A DNA stretch of 64,000 nucleotides, from contig JAVKEJ010000058.1 of NCBI GenBank assembly GCA_040221475.1, forward strand, positions 1 to 64,000. The letters run 5' to 3'. The notes below the pieces were generated by a model. The model was not told where the DNA came from. It made no database searches and saw only the letters and a list, made by a program, of their open reading frames with translations. Shown here piece after piece: positions 52,903 to 61,511 of the stretch. The position numbers and the translations under genes are program-made. Positions within the stretch are counted from its first letter, which is position 1. The number at the start of each line of letters is the position of its first letter. Source of the stretch: WLXB01 sp040221475 (GTDB taxonomy: Bacteria; Pseudomonadota; Alphaproteobacteria; Rhodospirillales; Rhodospirillaceae).

Positions 52903-53595
52903 TTAAGGGTTGAGTCTGTATCCGCCAGGTTCTGTTATGAGGAGCTGAGCATGCGACGGATCAGGCTCAATTTTTTGCCGCAAACGATAAACATGTGTTT
53001 CTAAAGTATGTGTTGTGACACCGGCATTGTATCCCCAAACCTCATCCAGCAGCGTTTCACGCTGAACGGTTTTATTACCAACACGAAATAGATACTTCAG
53101 AATTGCTGTTTCTTTTTCAGTTAAACGAATCTTTTTTTCTGTTTCATCATGGATCAACATCTTCGCGGCAGGTTGGAACTTGTAAGGACCGACAATAAAA
53201 ATGGCATCATCAGACTGTGAATGCTGACGCAGATGGGCCCGGACACGCGCCAGTAAAACAGTCAGCCTGAAGGGTTTGGTGACGTAATCGTTTGCTCCCG
53301 CATCCAACCCGGTAACCGTATCGTCTTCGCTATCGGCTGCAGTCAACATGATGATGGGTGACCGAACGCCTGAATCTCGCAAGGAACGGCACACATCACG
53401 ACCGTCCATATCTGGCAAACCGAGATCAAGCAAAATGACGTCGAACACATCTGCTTTCGCTTTTTCAATTGCCTCCGCCCCGGTTGCCGCTTCAATAAGG
53501 ATTACAAAATCATCCTGCTCTTGCAGTTGCTCTATCAAAGACCGCCGGAGCATTTCATCATCATCAACAAGAAGCAGCGATTTTCCAGAAGCCAT
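52903..53595 (-). CDS. OmpR-family response regulator, orphan
   Basis: 230 aa from the ATG at 53595, with gggga upstream; the frame is open to 53649. The receiver has DDD (11-13), phospho-acceptor D57 in ILLDLGLPDMDG, and the Lys of DYVTKPF. The winged-helix DNA-binding domain covers about 130-230 with LTEKETAILKYLF and LETHVYRLRQKIE. No histidine kinase is visible next to it, so its partner lies elsewhere. Targets unknown. Confidence 0.9.
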   Translation of the reverse strand: MASGKSLLLVDDDEMLRRSLIEQLQEQDDFVILIEAATGAEAIEKAKADVFDVILLDLGLPDMDGRDVCRSLRDSGVRSPIIMLTAADSEDDTVTGLDAGANDYVTKPFRLTVLLARVRAHLRQHSQSDDAIFIVGPYKFQPAAKMLIHDETEKKIRLTEKETAILKYLFRVGNKTVQRETLLDEVWGYNAGVTTHTLETHVYRLRQKIEPDPSHAQLLITEPGGYRLNP

Positions 53596-53790
53596 AATAA
53601 TCCCCAAGACAGCAGTCACATGTGAAGTTGAGAGTTTACGAGAATGCATGGGTTAGACCAGGTTTGTGCTTTGCTGGCACCCAATAATCGGCTCAATTGG
53701 TGGTCATAAAGTGTATTGTATTGCTTTTAGACTACCTTTGCATGACACACTCATCCTGCACAAAATGAAAAAAGAAGTTATAACATAGCC

Positions 53791-54924
53791 ATGAGTGAAG
53801 ACAGTCAGACAGAAATGGACATGAGTGTGGCGACCGCCTTAGAAACCGTTGATCGCGCAGTTGCAGAGTTGCGTCGGGGATCGGCTGTGGTCGTCACTTC
53901 AGATTCGGGTGCCGTGCTGGCTCGTCCTGCAGAAACAATAGAGGCGGGCCCACTTCCATTCTTTGGAAGGTCTGGCCTTGGAAAAACAGCTGTCGCCGTG
54001 ACAGGACGTCGCGCTGCCTTTTTAGGACTCGCGGAGCCTGCAACTCCCGTAGTGATATTGCGCAATGAGGATGGATTTAACGCGGCAGATATTCGCAACC
54101 TTATTGACCCAAAAGCCGATGATAACACTCTCGTACCACCGCCAAACGTACAAGCCAGTGCTGGAGATGAACACTCAGCAGATTATACAGCCATACGTCT
54201 AATGAAAATTGCTCGACTGCTGCCCGCTGCTATCGTCGCTGACGTGGCGGACGAAAACCCTGTTTCTTGGGCAAAATCAAACGGTCGCTGCATCGTCTCA
54301 CATACAGCCGTTTTGGCTTATGACAAACTGCAAGCAGATACCCTTGTGCCCGTTTCTGAAGCACGCGTGCCATTAGCAGGGTGCGAGAACACGAGAATCA
54401 TTGCGTTCAGACCTCGAGATGGTGGGGTTGAACATCTGGCCATTATTGTAGGAGAGCCTGACACCTCAACAGCAGTGCTAACCCGTTTGCATTCCGAATG
54501 TTTTACAGGTGATCTATTAGGGTCATTGAAATGTGATTGTGGCGATCAACTTCGCGGAGCGATTTCCGCCTTAGCGGAAGGTGAGGGCGGCGTTCTCCTA
54601 TACTTAGCCCAGGAGGGGCGTGGGATTGGCTTAGTCAACAAACTGCGTGCCTACGAACTTCAGGAAAGGGGCTTTGACACCGTCGATGCCAATGAACAAT
54701 TGGGCTTTGATGATGATGAACGGATCTACCTGCCAGCCGTTCAAATGCTCTCAAGTCTGGGGATCACTAAAGTCAGGTTGCTGACCAATAATCCCGCAAA
54801 AGTTGGCGCTTTGGCCCGGCATGGTATCACCGTCACCGAGCGGGTGACACATGTATTCCCCTCGAACCAGCACAACTGGTCTTACCTAGACACCAAGTCT
54901 AAACGGTCCGGTCATCTTTTCTAA
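53791..54924 (+). CDS. ribA: GTP cyclohydrolase II RibA, with long N-terminal domain
   Basis: 377 aa. The C-terminal cyclohydrolase domain (about 205-377) has the zinc ligands C237, C248 and C250 (SECFTGDLLGSLKCDCGDQ) and AQEGRGIGLVNKLRAYELQ. The first some 200 residues form an N-terminal domain that resembles a worn DHBP-synthase-like fold without the usual catalytic Asp/Glu pattern; alphaproteobacteria often have such long RibA proteins. It makes the first pyrimidine intermediate of riboflavin. Single gene, with no riboflavin cluster nearby. Confidence 0.9.
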   Translation: MSEDSQTEMDMSVATALETVDRAVAELRRGSAVVVTSDSGAVLARPAETIEAGPLPFFGRSGLGKTAVAVTGRRAAFLGLAEPATPVVILRNEDGFNAADIRNLIDPKADDNTLVPPPNVQASAGDEHSADYTAIRLMKIARLLPAAIVADVADENPVSWAKSNGRCIVSHTAVLAYDKLQADTLVPVSEARVPLAGCENTRIIAFRPRDGGVEHLAIIVGEPDTSTAVLTRLHSECFTGDLLGSLKCDCGDQLRGAISALAEGEGGVLLYLAQEGRGIGLVNKLRAYELQERGFDTVDANEQLGFDDDERIYLPAVQMLSSLGITKVRLLTNNPAKVGALARHGITVTERVTHVFPSNQHNWSYLDTKSKRSGHLF

Positions 54925-55078
54925 ACTTACCCGGTTTTCCTTTCCCTGACCTTTTTAGCCCGGCAAAAACTGCCGGACGAGGCGCTGAGCGGCCCCTCTG
55001 ACAGAAAAAAACGTTGTTCCATAGCAAATATTAGTGGCACGGGATTTGCTTCTGAAAGAGAGAAAGGACACGTGCAGC

Positions 55079-56047
55079 ATGGCGGATCTCCAATCTCTCT
55101 CCATTTTTCCTGTCGGCCCGCAGCCAGACCGCCGGGTTGAGGAGATAACGGTAACAGCAGAGAAAACCGACCAAGAAGGATTTACCTTCTGGGATTTCTT
55201 GGATGTCATAAACCCATTGCAGCACATTCCGGTGGTCAATACGCTTTATCGCGAAATGACTGGGGATGAAATTAAGACCCCCGCAAAGATGATCGGAAGC
55301 GCCATCATCGGAGGACCGATTGGACTCGCCGTGGCAATGGTAGATTCAGCTATTGAAGACACGACCGGCAAGGATATCGGCCGTCATGCGCTTGCGATGT
55401 TCAGGCCAGACAATGACAGTAAAGAACAACTAACGAATAGCGACGGCCAAGATATTTCTCAGATCACGTCAAATGTATCCGTTAATCCACGCGAGTTTAT
55501 TCCAACAGCATCTATCCGTTATGAAACGAGCATGGATGCTGTGCAGAACAAGCAGGCTCCTAAAAGTTCATCGCAAACAGATAGACAAACAGAGGCCGCG
55601 ATAGCATCCTCAGCAGCTCAAGCACCTCAAGGCATGGTATTTATGCCTCTACCTGGTAGACAATCAGTTGACTCTTTCAGTGCTGTGCCAACTTCTCAGA
55701 ACGTAGGCCGGTTCTTCTCTTTAGAGCGTAATCCAACCCGGGGCACACCAGCTGTTGAAGGTCCGCCAAGTAACCAATCACAGAATATAAACTCCGTTGC
55801 GTTGGCTCAACTCCAAGCTCAAGGTGTCTTGCCGAACACAACTCGTGAAGAACCGAGCGGTCTGCACCCGCTCCTAAGTGCAACAAAGCCGCGCACTGAA
55901 ACCGGAAAGATACCCGCTGCAGACCCCTTTGCAGCGGCAAGACTGCTCGCTGAAGAAACCGAACCAGTCATGGTGCCCGCATGGTTTGATAAAGCCATGA
56001 TGGATGCCATGGGGAAATACAAAGCCATGCAAAACGTCGGTTCCTGA
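55079..56047 (+). CDS. Conserved-looking protein of unknown function
   Basis: 322 aa from the ATG at 55079 with an aaagga Shine-Dalgarno about 10 bases before; the frame is open further upstream to 55034. The first 120 residues have a compact pattern: FWDFLDVINPLQHIPVVNTLYREMTGDEIKT, then a Gly-rich hydrophobic stretch MIGSAIIGGPIGLAVAMVDSAIE. The last part is a low-complexity, Ser/Pro/Gln-rich region. I recognise no domain. It is followed after 14 bases by a YkuD transpeptidase gene, so an envelope role is possible. Confidence 0.7.
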   Translation: MADLQSLSIFPVGPQPDRRVEEITVTAEKTDQEGFTFWDFLDVINPLQHIPVVNTLYREMTGDEIKTPAKMIGSAIIGGPIGLAVAMVDSAIEDTTGKDIGRHALAMFRPDNDSKEQLTNSDGQDISQITSNVSVNPREFIPTASIRYETSMDAVQNKQAPKSSSQTDRQTEAAIASSAAQAPQGMVFMPLPGRQSVDSFSAVPTSQNVGRFFSLERNPTRGTPAVEGPPSNQSQNINSVALAQLQAQGVLPNTTREEPSGLHPLLSATKPRTETGKIPAADPFAAARLLAEETEPVMVPAWFDKAMMDAMGKYKAMQNVGS

Positions 56048-56061
56048 TTTAAACTCCCCAC

Positions 56062-56589
56062 ATGGATATCTGCGTTTTTCCTAACAGCATAGATGCAAGC
56101 CAGGGTCACGCGCTGTTCCGAGATCTCAGGTTTGACTGCAGCCTCGGAAGAAGTGGTGTTAGGCAAATCAAACAAGAAGGTGATGGAGCAACACCGCTTG
56201 GAGTTTTTAGACTGCGGCGTGTACTATATCGTGCGGACAGAGTTGCGGTTCCCATAACTAATTTGCCCGTTTCAGTTATTCACCAATCTGATGGCTGGTG
56301 TGATGCTCCAGATGATGTTCATTACAATCAATTTGTTAAGCACCCTTTTAAAGCCAGCGCTGAAAGACTGTGGCGGGAAGATTCGCGTTACGACATTATT
56401 GCCGTAATTGGTCACAATGACGATCCCATTATTCCGGGTCTGGGCAGCGCCATCTTTCTTCATATCGCCGCTGAAGATTTCAGCCCAACGGAGGGATGCG
56501 TTGCTTTTGAACAAGACGATCTTCTAGCCATTCTGAGGCATTGCTCCGCCGAAACAAGCATCGACATACGCCCGTTTTACGGTCGTTAA
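56062..56589 (+). CDS. YkuD-family L,D-transpeptidase
   Basis: 175 aa. The active-site block HIAAEDFSPTEGCVAF provides H134, T143 and catalytic C146 in the pattern HxnTxGC of L,D-transpeptidases. EGDGATPLGVFRL is the usual N-terminal segment of the YkuD fold. No signal peptide is seen, so it may be one of the cytoplasmic or undefined members. It begins 14 bases after the unknown gene and ends convergent with YggS, with a 4-base overlap. Confidence 0.84.
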   Translation: MDICVFPNSIDASQGHALFRDLRFDCSLGRSGVRQIKQEGDGATPLGVFRLRRVLYRADRVAVPITNLPVSVIHQSDGWCDAPDDVHYNQFVKHPFKASAERLWREDSRYDIIAVIGHNDDPIIPGLGSAIFLHIAAEDFSPTEGCVAFEQDDLLAILRHCSAETSIDIRPFYGR

Positions 56590-57278
56590 TTGCGTTCGCC
56601 AAACACAGCGGACCCCAATCGTACATGCGTCGCGCCCATTTCAACAGCGATCTCAAAGTCCGCTGACATTCCCATGCTAAGCCCCGCTAAGGATGTTCTT
56701 TGGGCGAGCTCTCTTAGAAACGCAAAATGTAGAGCAGGCTCCTCATCTTGTGGTGGGATACACATTAGGCCCGCAATATGAAGGCCGTGCTGTGTCTGAC
56801 ATTCTGTTACAAAATCAGTGGTTTTAACCGGCGTAATTCCGGCCTTTTGATCTTCCTCACCAGTATTCACTTGAATAAAACAAGGAAGATATCGATCCTG
56901 TTTGGCCATCTCATTTGCCAATTTAATGGCCAGCTTTGGACGATCGACGGTTTCAATAACGTCAAACAGAGCGACCGCATCCTGGACTTTGTTGGTTTGC
57001 AACGGTCCAATGAGATGAAGTTCGATATCCGGATACTGCGCCTTCAGATGTGGCCACTTCGCTTGCGCCTCTTGCACACGATTCTCAGCAAAAACACGTT
57101 GGCCCGCCTCTAACGCAGCGCGCACTAAACCTTCTGACTGCTTTTTTGACACAGCCACTAGTGAAACAGCTTCTGGACTGCGATCTACACGCTTCGCTGC
57201 CTGCGCTATACGACACCGCAACAGGCGAATATTTTCTGCGATGTCTGAGACAGATAAAGAAGAGCTAGGCACAGACAC
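56586..57278 (-). CDS. yggS: YggS-family PLP homeostasis protein
   Basis: 230 aa. PLP-binding Lys is in LVAVSKKQSEGLVRAALEAG. Blocks HLIGPLQTNKVQDAVALFDVIETVD and LCIPPQDE-type end GLSMGMSADFEIAVEMGATHVRLGSAVFG are as in the PROSC family. It keeps free pyridoxal phosphate in balance. Complete length. Convergent with the transpeptidase gene, overlapping at the last codons. Confidence 0.95.
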   Translation of the reverse strand: MSVPSSSLSVSDIAENIRLLRCRIAQAAKRVDRSPEAVSLVAVSKKQSEGLVRAALEAGQRVFAENRVQEAQAKWPHLKAQYPDIELHLIGPLQTNKVQDAVALFDVIETVDRPKLAIKLANEMAKQDRYLPCFIQVNTGEEDQKAGITPVKTTDFVTECQTQHGLHIAGLMCIPPQDEEPALHFAFLRELAQRTSLAGLSMGMSADFEIAVEMGATHVRLGSAVFGERN

Positions 57279-57303
57279 GGAATTCGACCTCGTTTAAGAT
57301 TGG

Positions 57304-57909
57304 GTGATGATACGAAACACAGTTAGAGCTAAGCGATCAAGACAACACTCACTTTTGCCACCCATATTTGTCATGAGTGATGAAAAAAGAGGTAAGTCTC
57401 CCTTGGATATTGTCGGAACACTGCCCAACCATTGGGGTTACATCTTCCGACATTATAACCATCCAGAGCGGAAAACGCTGGCAAACGATCTGGCGAAGAT
57501 ATGTCGCCGCCGCGGCATTATGTTGTTGGTCGCGGGAGACTGGCGCCTTGCCTGCAAGGTTGGTGCAGATGGTGCTCATATACCTGAACGGCTAATGAAG
57601 AGCAGGCCTGTATCGCCTTACTTATTGCATTTTCGATCAAAGATTATCACCACCTCAGCTCATGGGCCCTCTGGTTTGCGCCAAGGCTTCCGTTTGTCCG
57701 TGAACGCTGCATTTCTGTCGCCAGTATACCCAACACCCAGCCACCCAACGGCAATGCCGATTGGAAGGCAGGCCTTCGCTGCTCTTGCGAGGTCTAGCCT
57801 GATACCTGTTTATGCATTGGGGGGGGTAAGACAGCGTGACCGTCTTCAGCTCATGGCTGTTGGGGCATCTGGCATTGCGGGTATTCGTCTCGCGGAAGAA
57901 AGCGCGTAA
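57304..57909 (+). CDS. ThiE/TenI-like TIM-barrel protein
   Basis: 201 aa. The start at 57304 or 57307 is preferred, since LLPPIFVMSDEKR, the normal barrel start, precedes the ATG at 57373. It has LLVAGDWRLACKVGADGAHIPE, an SAHGPSGL turn, LSPVYPTPSHPTA and LGGVRQRDRLQLMAVGASGIAGIR. Some ThiE residues for thiazole phosphate and pyrophosphate (the T-x-K and CSTH types) are changed, so it may be a TenI-like relative not active as thiamine-phosphate synthase. No other thi genes are near it. Confidence 0.74.
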   Translation: MMIRNTVRAKRSRQHSLLPPIFVMSDEKRGKSPLDIVGTLPNHWGYIFRHYNHPERKTLANDLAKICRRRGIMLLVAGDWRLACKVGADGAHIPERLMKSRPVSPYLLHFRSKIITTSAHGPSGLRQGFRLSVNAAFLSPVYPTPSHPTAMPIGRQAFAALARSSLIPVYALGGVRQRDRLQLMAVGASGIAGIRLAEESA

Positions 57910-57918
57910 TTGGTTGCC

Positions 57919-58725
57919 TTAGAATCGAAGTTGGACACCAACGCGTGCGCCCGTTCCTGGCGGCTCAACAGTTGGCATCGCAACCTCACGGTCAACATAA
58001 AAGGCATTAGCGTTAAGCAAAAGGGTTGGCGTGATTTGAACAAGACCACCAATCATCCATTGTTTGCCCTCAAGTTCTGTTGGGCTGCCCTGGGTGAAGG
58101 CGGATTCAACATATGTCACGCGCACATCAAAGGCCCCTGATCCATATCCCAGACCAGCTTGCCAAGCACGACGACCATCAATAAGGCCGTCAGATCCTGC
58201 GGCTTGATAGGCCCCACGAATATAAAAACCAGCATACCCCAAAGCGGCACCAACCGTACGTGAAGTTGTTTGTTCCAAAGCGAAGGCGCTCTGTTGATCA
58301 GTAACGCCACCAAAAACGCCCAGCTGGCCACCAAGAAAAGATGTCGCATAGGATCCGTAGGTCTCTTGCTCAATCAGCCGGTTAAGGCCATTTACTTGAG
58401 ATGGAAAACCTTCGCGCTGGCCATCAGCATCAACCGTGAACGTTCCCAAAGCTGGCATTGTATAACCGATGGTGAGATCCGTCCCGGTTAGGATATCAGT
58501 CTCGGTCGTAAAGGAAACTGGAAGTGGCGTGGTCGCTTTCAGGTCTGTTGTTGAATAATGAGATTCTTCTATGAATGTCTCCGGGACGAGCGGCTCTGCG
58601 ACCACATCCCACGCTCCGCCCACGGTAAATTCAGTGGCGTGCGCCGAATCCACAGAATTTAGCGTCACCACGGCGAGGGCCGCAGCTAAGCTTAGTCTGA
58701 TGGAAGGGGGAAGAGGCGCGCGCAT
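57919..58725 (-). CDS. Outer-membrane porin-like beta-barrel protein
   Basis: 268 aa. A signal peptide (cleavage near SAHA-TEF, about residue 31) is followed by alternating beta-strand sequence and the protein ends in Phe (VGVQLRF), the classic outer-membrane beta-barrel end. The strands contain many Gly, Tyr and Thr (LGYAGFYIRGAYQAAG). A specific substrate cannot be given. The upstream region holds two 17-19 bp direct repeats and an inverted TGTGA/TCACA pair, likely regulatory. Convergent with the ThiE-like gene. Confidence 0.77.
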   Translation of the reverse strand: MRAPLPPSIRLSLAAALAVVTLNSVDSAHATEFTVGGAWDVVAEPLVPETFIEESHYSTTDLKATTPLPVSFTTETDILTGTDLTIGYTMPALGTFTVDADGQREGFPSQVNGLNRLIEQETYGSYATSFLGGQLGVFGGVTDQQSAFALEQTTSRTVGAALGYAGFYIRGAYQAAGSDGLIDGRRAWQAGLGYGSGAFDVRVTYVESAFTQGSPTELEGKQWMIGGLVQITPTLLLNANAFYVDREVAMPTVEPPGTGARVGVQLRF

Positions 58726-58817
58726 GGGTAAAGACTCAAGACCTGGACAAAGTTAACTATGGTGAAAATGCGCAGGGGGTGCGCCAACGGTCAAGCCTTT
58801 GAATATTAAAGAATTGC

Positions 58818-58878
58818 TATGTGCTCACGTTGTGACATTTCGCTCACATAACCATAGGTTTTATGTGCTGAGTGTGAC
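58818..58878. repeat. Two related direct repeats upstream of porin gene
   Basis: TATGTGCTCACGTTGTGAC (58818-58836) and TATGTGCTGAGTGTGAC (58862-58878) share both ends and are offset by 44 bases, near four helical turns. Between them TGTGA (58831-58835) and TCACA (58844-58848) form an 8-base-spaced inverted repeat. They may be regulator sites for the porin gene on the minus strand. Confidence 0.5.
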
Positions 58879-58951
58879 CTAAAAAGCATAAATGAGATGA
58901 AACAGTCACGGTAAAACAAGCGGCAGAAGGCCCGCTGAGAAGTTTGCCCTC

Positions 58952-58970
58952 GACTCGCCTTAGGCGAGTC
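58952..58970. repeat. Perfect GC-rich inverted repeat
   Basis: GACTCGCC and GGCGAGTC pair around TTA with no mismatch. It lies 15 bases after the stop of the minus-strand aspartoacylase-like gene, where a terminator would be expected, but there is no T-tract on either strand. Confidence 0.75.
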
Positions 58971-58984
58971 AGCGTCTCGCGGGG

Positions 58985-60034
58985 CTAGAGGCTGCCCGCG
59001 CTGCCATAGTCCGCTGGACCCAGGCCTTCTAAATGATCTGAAGTGAAGTTTTCTATAGCATTCGCAACAGGCGCAGATTCTTCAAATCTCGCGATATGGT
59101 AAAGGGCATCCCCTTCATTTACGACGGGGAGATGAGCACGCCCAATGACAATTCCAGTTGCCGGCGCTTTGACGAAGGTTTCATGGTCCCCGAAGGCATC
59201 TGAGACCGTGCCGATTTTTTCATCCTTCATCACCCGCGCACCGATCTTTGCGACAGCTCGAAACAACCCAGATTGTGGAGCCCGGACCCAGGTGGATCCT
59301 TTGGCTTCCACAGCTTTTACCTTTCTGGATGTCCGAGTCCGTTCAGGCAGCATGGAAATGGCGCGCATAACATTGCGGATTCCCTTAACGCCAGCTTGGA
59401 TCGCCAACTGATCAAAGCGCAGGGCCTCCCCTGCTTCATATAACAAGATCGGAATACCTTTTTCGGAGGCCATTTGACGCAGAGATCCATCGCGTAGATT
59501 GGCGTTGATAATCACCGGTGTACCGAAGGCTTGTGCTAAGCGATCCGTTTCAGGGTCATCGAGGTTGGCCCGAATATGAGGGTGGTTGAAGCGATGTAAT
59601 CCTCCGGTATGTAAGTCAATGCCATAGTCTGCGCGGCTCAGAATCTCCTCTGTAAACGTATGGGCGAGGCGCGCCGTCAACGAACCATTTTCCGAGCCCG
59701 GAAAAGATCTATTGAGATCGCGACGGTCGGGCAAGTAGCGCGAATGGGTTACAAAGCCATAAACATTCACAATAGGAACCGCGATGAGAGTTCCTCGTAA
59801 ACTTTTTAAAACCGGGCTCTTTAGAAGACGACGTATAATTTCAACGCCGTTAATTTCGTCTCCATGCACTGCCGCAGAGACAAACAACACCGGCCCTTCC
59901 TTGCGTCCGTGCACAACATGAACGGGCATGGCCATAGGCGTATATGTAGACAAATTAGGTAGCGCGAGATTTAAGGAAACGCGCGAACCCGGTCTTACGA
60001 TTTCGCCACAGAACTCAAAGGGAAGGCGCTTCAT
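58985..60034 (-). CDS. Succinylglutamate desuccinylase/aspartoacylase-family hydrolase
   Basis: 349 aa. The zinc site of the AstE/ASPA family is visible: VHGDEINGVEII (His and Glu ligands, about residues 57-68) and YGIDLHTGG (His ligand, about 132-140). The last third forms a beta-rich domain with FRAVAKIGARVMKDEKIGTVSD, like a biotinyl-lipoyl fold, as in larger family members. It is the third gene after rimB and rimK; the ATP-grasp ligase and this N-acyl amino acid hydrolase may act on one N-acylated amino acid or peptide. Exact substrate unknown. Confidence 0.87.
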   Translation of the reverse strand: MKRLPFEFCGEIVRPGSRVSLNLALPNLSTYTPMAMPVHVVHGRKEGPVLFVSAAVHGDEINGVEIIRRLLKSPVLKSLRGTLIAVPIVNVYGFVTHSRYLPDRRDLNRSFPGSENGSLTARLAHTFTEEILSRADYGIDLHTGGLHRFNHPHIRANLDDPETDRLAQAFGTPVIINANLRDGSLRQMASEKGIPILLYEAGEALRFDQLAIQAGVKGIRNVMRAISMLPERTRTSRKVKAVEAKGSTWVRAPQSGLFRAVAKIGARVMKDEKIGTVSDAFGDHETFVKAPATGIVIGRAHLPVVNEGDALYHIARFEESAPVANAIENFTSDHLEGLGPADYGSAGSL

Positions 60035-60048
60035 TAGCTTGACCTATT

Positions 60049-60954
60049 TTAACCCTGACCTTTGGTCTTGGTCTTGTTTGGCTGCGCATTATTCTCGATA
60101 AACTCAATAATCATTCCAGCAATATCTTTACCTGTCGCACCCTCAATACCCTCAAGACCTGGGGAAGAGTTAACCTCCATAACAACAGGTCCGTGGTTTG
60201 CGCGCAACATGTCAACGCCACAAACATTTAAGCCAAGGGCTTTTGCGGCTCGAACTGCCGTTGACCTTTCTTCGGGGGTAATGCGAACTGTTTTTGCAGA
60301 ACCACCACGATGAATGTTTGATCTAAAATCACCTTCTGCGCCGGTACGCTGCATCGCAGCTATAACTTTGCCGCCAATGACAAAAGCACGAACGTCACTG
60401 CCACCAGCTTCTTTAATGAATTCTTGAACTAAGATATTTGCTTTGAGTCCACCGAAAGCTTCAATCATTGACTTGGCGGCCCCCTTAGTCTCGCCAAGGA
60501 CAACACCAATACCTTGCGTGCCCTCCAACAACTTGATGACACATGGAGCGCCTCCAACCAAATCGATCAATTCCTCAGCTTGGCTTGTTTGATCTGCAAA
60601 GGCTGTGACTGGCAAACCAATTCCTTTGCGGGCAAGAATTTGGGTGCTGCGAAGTTTGTCGCGAGACCGGCCAATGGAAACAGATTCGTTGAGCGGATAT
60701 ACACCCATCATTTCAAATTGGCGTAACACGGCGAGGCCATAGAAAGTGATTGAGGCACCAATACGAGGAATGACAGCATCAATATCTGTTAGAATTTCGC
60801 CACGGTAACGAACATCGGGCCTATGTGAGGCAATGTTCATATAGCATTTCAGTGTGTCTACAATTCGGATTTTGTGGCCGCGTTGCTCTGCCGCCTCCAC
60901 CAACCTTTTGTGAGAATACAGGTTTGGATTTCGAGCCATCATAAGCAGGTTCAT
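60049..60954 (-). CDS. rimK: RimK-family ATP-grasp ligase
   Basis: 301 aa. The family start ARNPNLYSHKRLVEAAEQRGH, the ATP-grasp core with CVIKLLEGTQGIGVVLGETK and VNSSPGLEGIEGATGKDIA at the C-terminus are intact. E. coli RimK adds glutamates to ribosomal protein S6; relatives make other gamma/alpha-glutamyl or N-acetylaspartyl-glutamate peptides. It is followed by an aspartoacylase-like hydrolase and preceded by the RimB-like protease, a grouping found in several bacteria. The ribosomal role is therefore not certain. Confidence 0.9.
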   Translation of the reverse strand: MNLLMMARNPNLYSHKRLVEAAEQRGHKIRIVDTLKCYMNIASHRPDVRYRGEILTDIDAVIPRIGASITFYGLAVLRQFEMMGVYPLNESVSIGRSRDKLRSTQILARKGIGLPVTAFADQTSQAEELIDLVGGAPCVIKLLEGTQGIGVVLGETKGAAKSMIEAFGGLKANILVQEFIKEAGGSDVRAFVIGGKVIAAMQRTGAEGDFRSNIHRGGSAKTVRITPEERSTAVRAAKALGLNVCGVDMLRANHGPVVMEVNSSPGLEGIEGATGKDIAGMIIEFIENNAQPNKTKTKGQG

Positions 60955-61016
60955 TGGGAATCCTTTCGATTGGCCGACAAACTGGGCGCGGACTTAACAT
61001 TCTTAATAGAAAATAA

Positions 61017-61496
61017 CTATTTCTTTCTCGTCATGTATGAGCGCCCAGGATCAACGACAAATCTGCGGCGTATCGCTTGACGCCCGAGAAGCATTCTAAA
61101 TCCCATTTCATCGCGATTTGTCAGCGTAAGCTCTATCGGCCAACTTTCGTCGCCGACTTTAATAATGGTGCGAACAACATAGCGTTGCGTGATTTTACCA
61201 CCAGAGTTTTTAATGTCGCGCTCGTCAACAACAAGAGCCGTGCATTCAATCTCTGGTTTCTTTTTCCGCTGATTGGGATGCACGAAGAATCGTACATACG
61301 TGGCATTGTCCTTGGTGAATTTGGAAATGCGGTGCGCATGAAGCGCTGATGTTCTTGCCCCTGTATCGACCTTAACTTTAATTTTATCAATATCCAAACT
61401 TGGCAGACTGACCCATTCTCGCCATCCCACCGCAGGGAGAAATGTTGGCTTTCTTTTTTTAGAAAGCGTTTTCTTTTTGAGTACGGTTTTCGTCAT
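61017..61496 (-). CDS. rimB: RimB-like retropepsin-type protease
   Basis: 159 aa from the ATG at 61496; the open frame to a TTG adds four residues. The active-site motif VKVDTGARTSALHAH contains the D-T-G of retropepsin-like aspartic proteases, and the C-terminal LLGRQAIRRRFVVDPGRSY is the conserved partner. Databases call this family ATP-dependent zinc protease; RimB in some bacteria trims RimK-added tails from S6. It leads the rimB-rimK-aspartoacylase-like operon. The Lys-rich N-terminus suggests RNA or ribosome binding. Confidence 0.85.
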   Translation of the reverse strand: MTKTVLKKKTLSKKRKPTFLPAVGWREWVSLPSLDIDKIKVKVDTGARTSALHAHRISKFTKDNATYVRFFVHPNQRKKKPEIECTALVVDERDIKNSGGKITQRYVVRTIIKVGDESWPIELTLTNRDEMGFRMLLGRQAIRRRFVVDPGRSYMTRKK

Positions 61497-61511
61497 TTTA
61501 TATGCCAAGCG

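Noticed and set aside
54960..54976. Terminator after ribA (CCGGC/GCCGG hairpin)
   Set aside because: Only 5 bp of stem and no T-tract on either strand.
58831..58848. CRP binding site TGTGA-TCACA before the porin gene
   Set aside because: The spacer is 8 bases, not 6; kept only as an unassigned inverted repeat.
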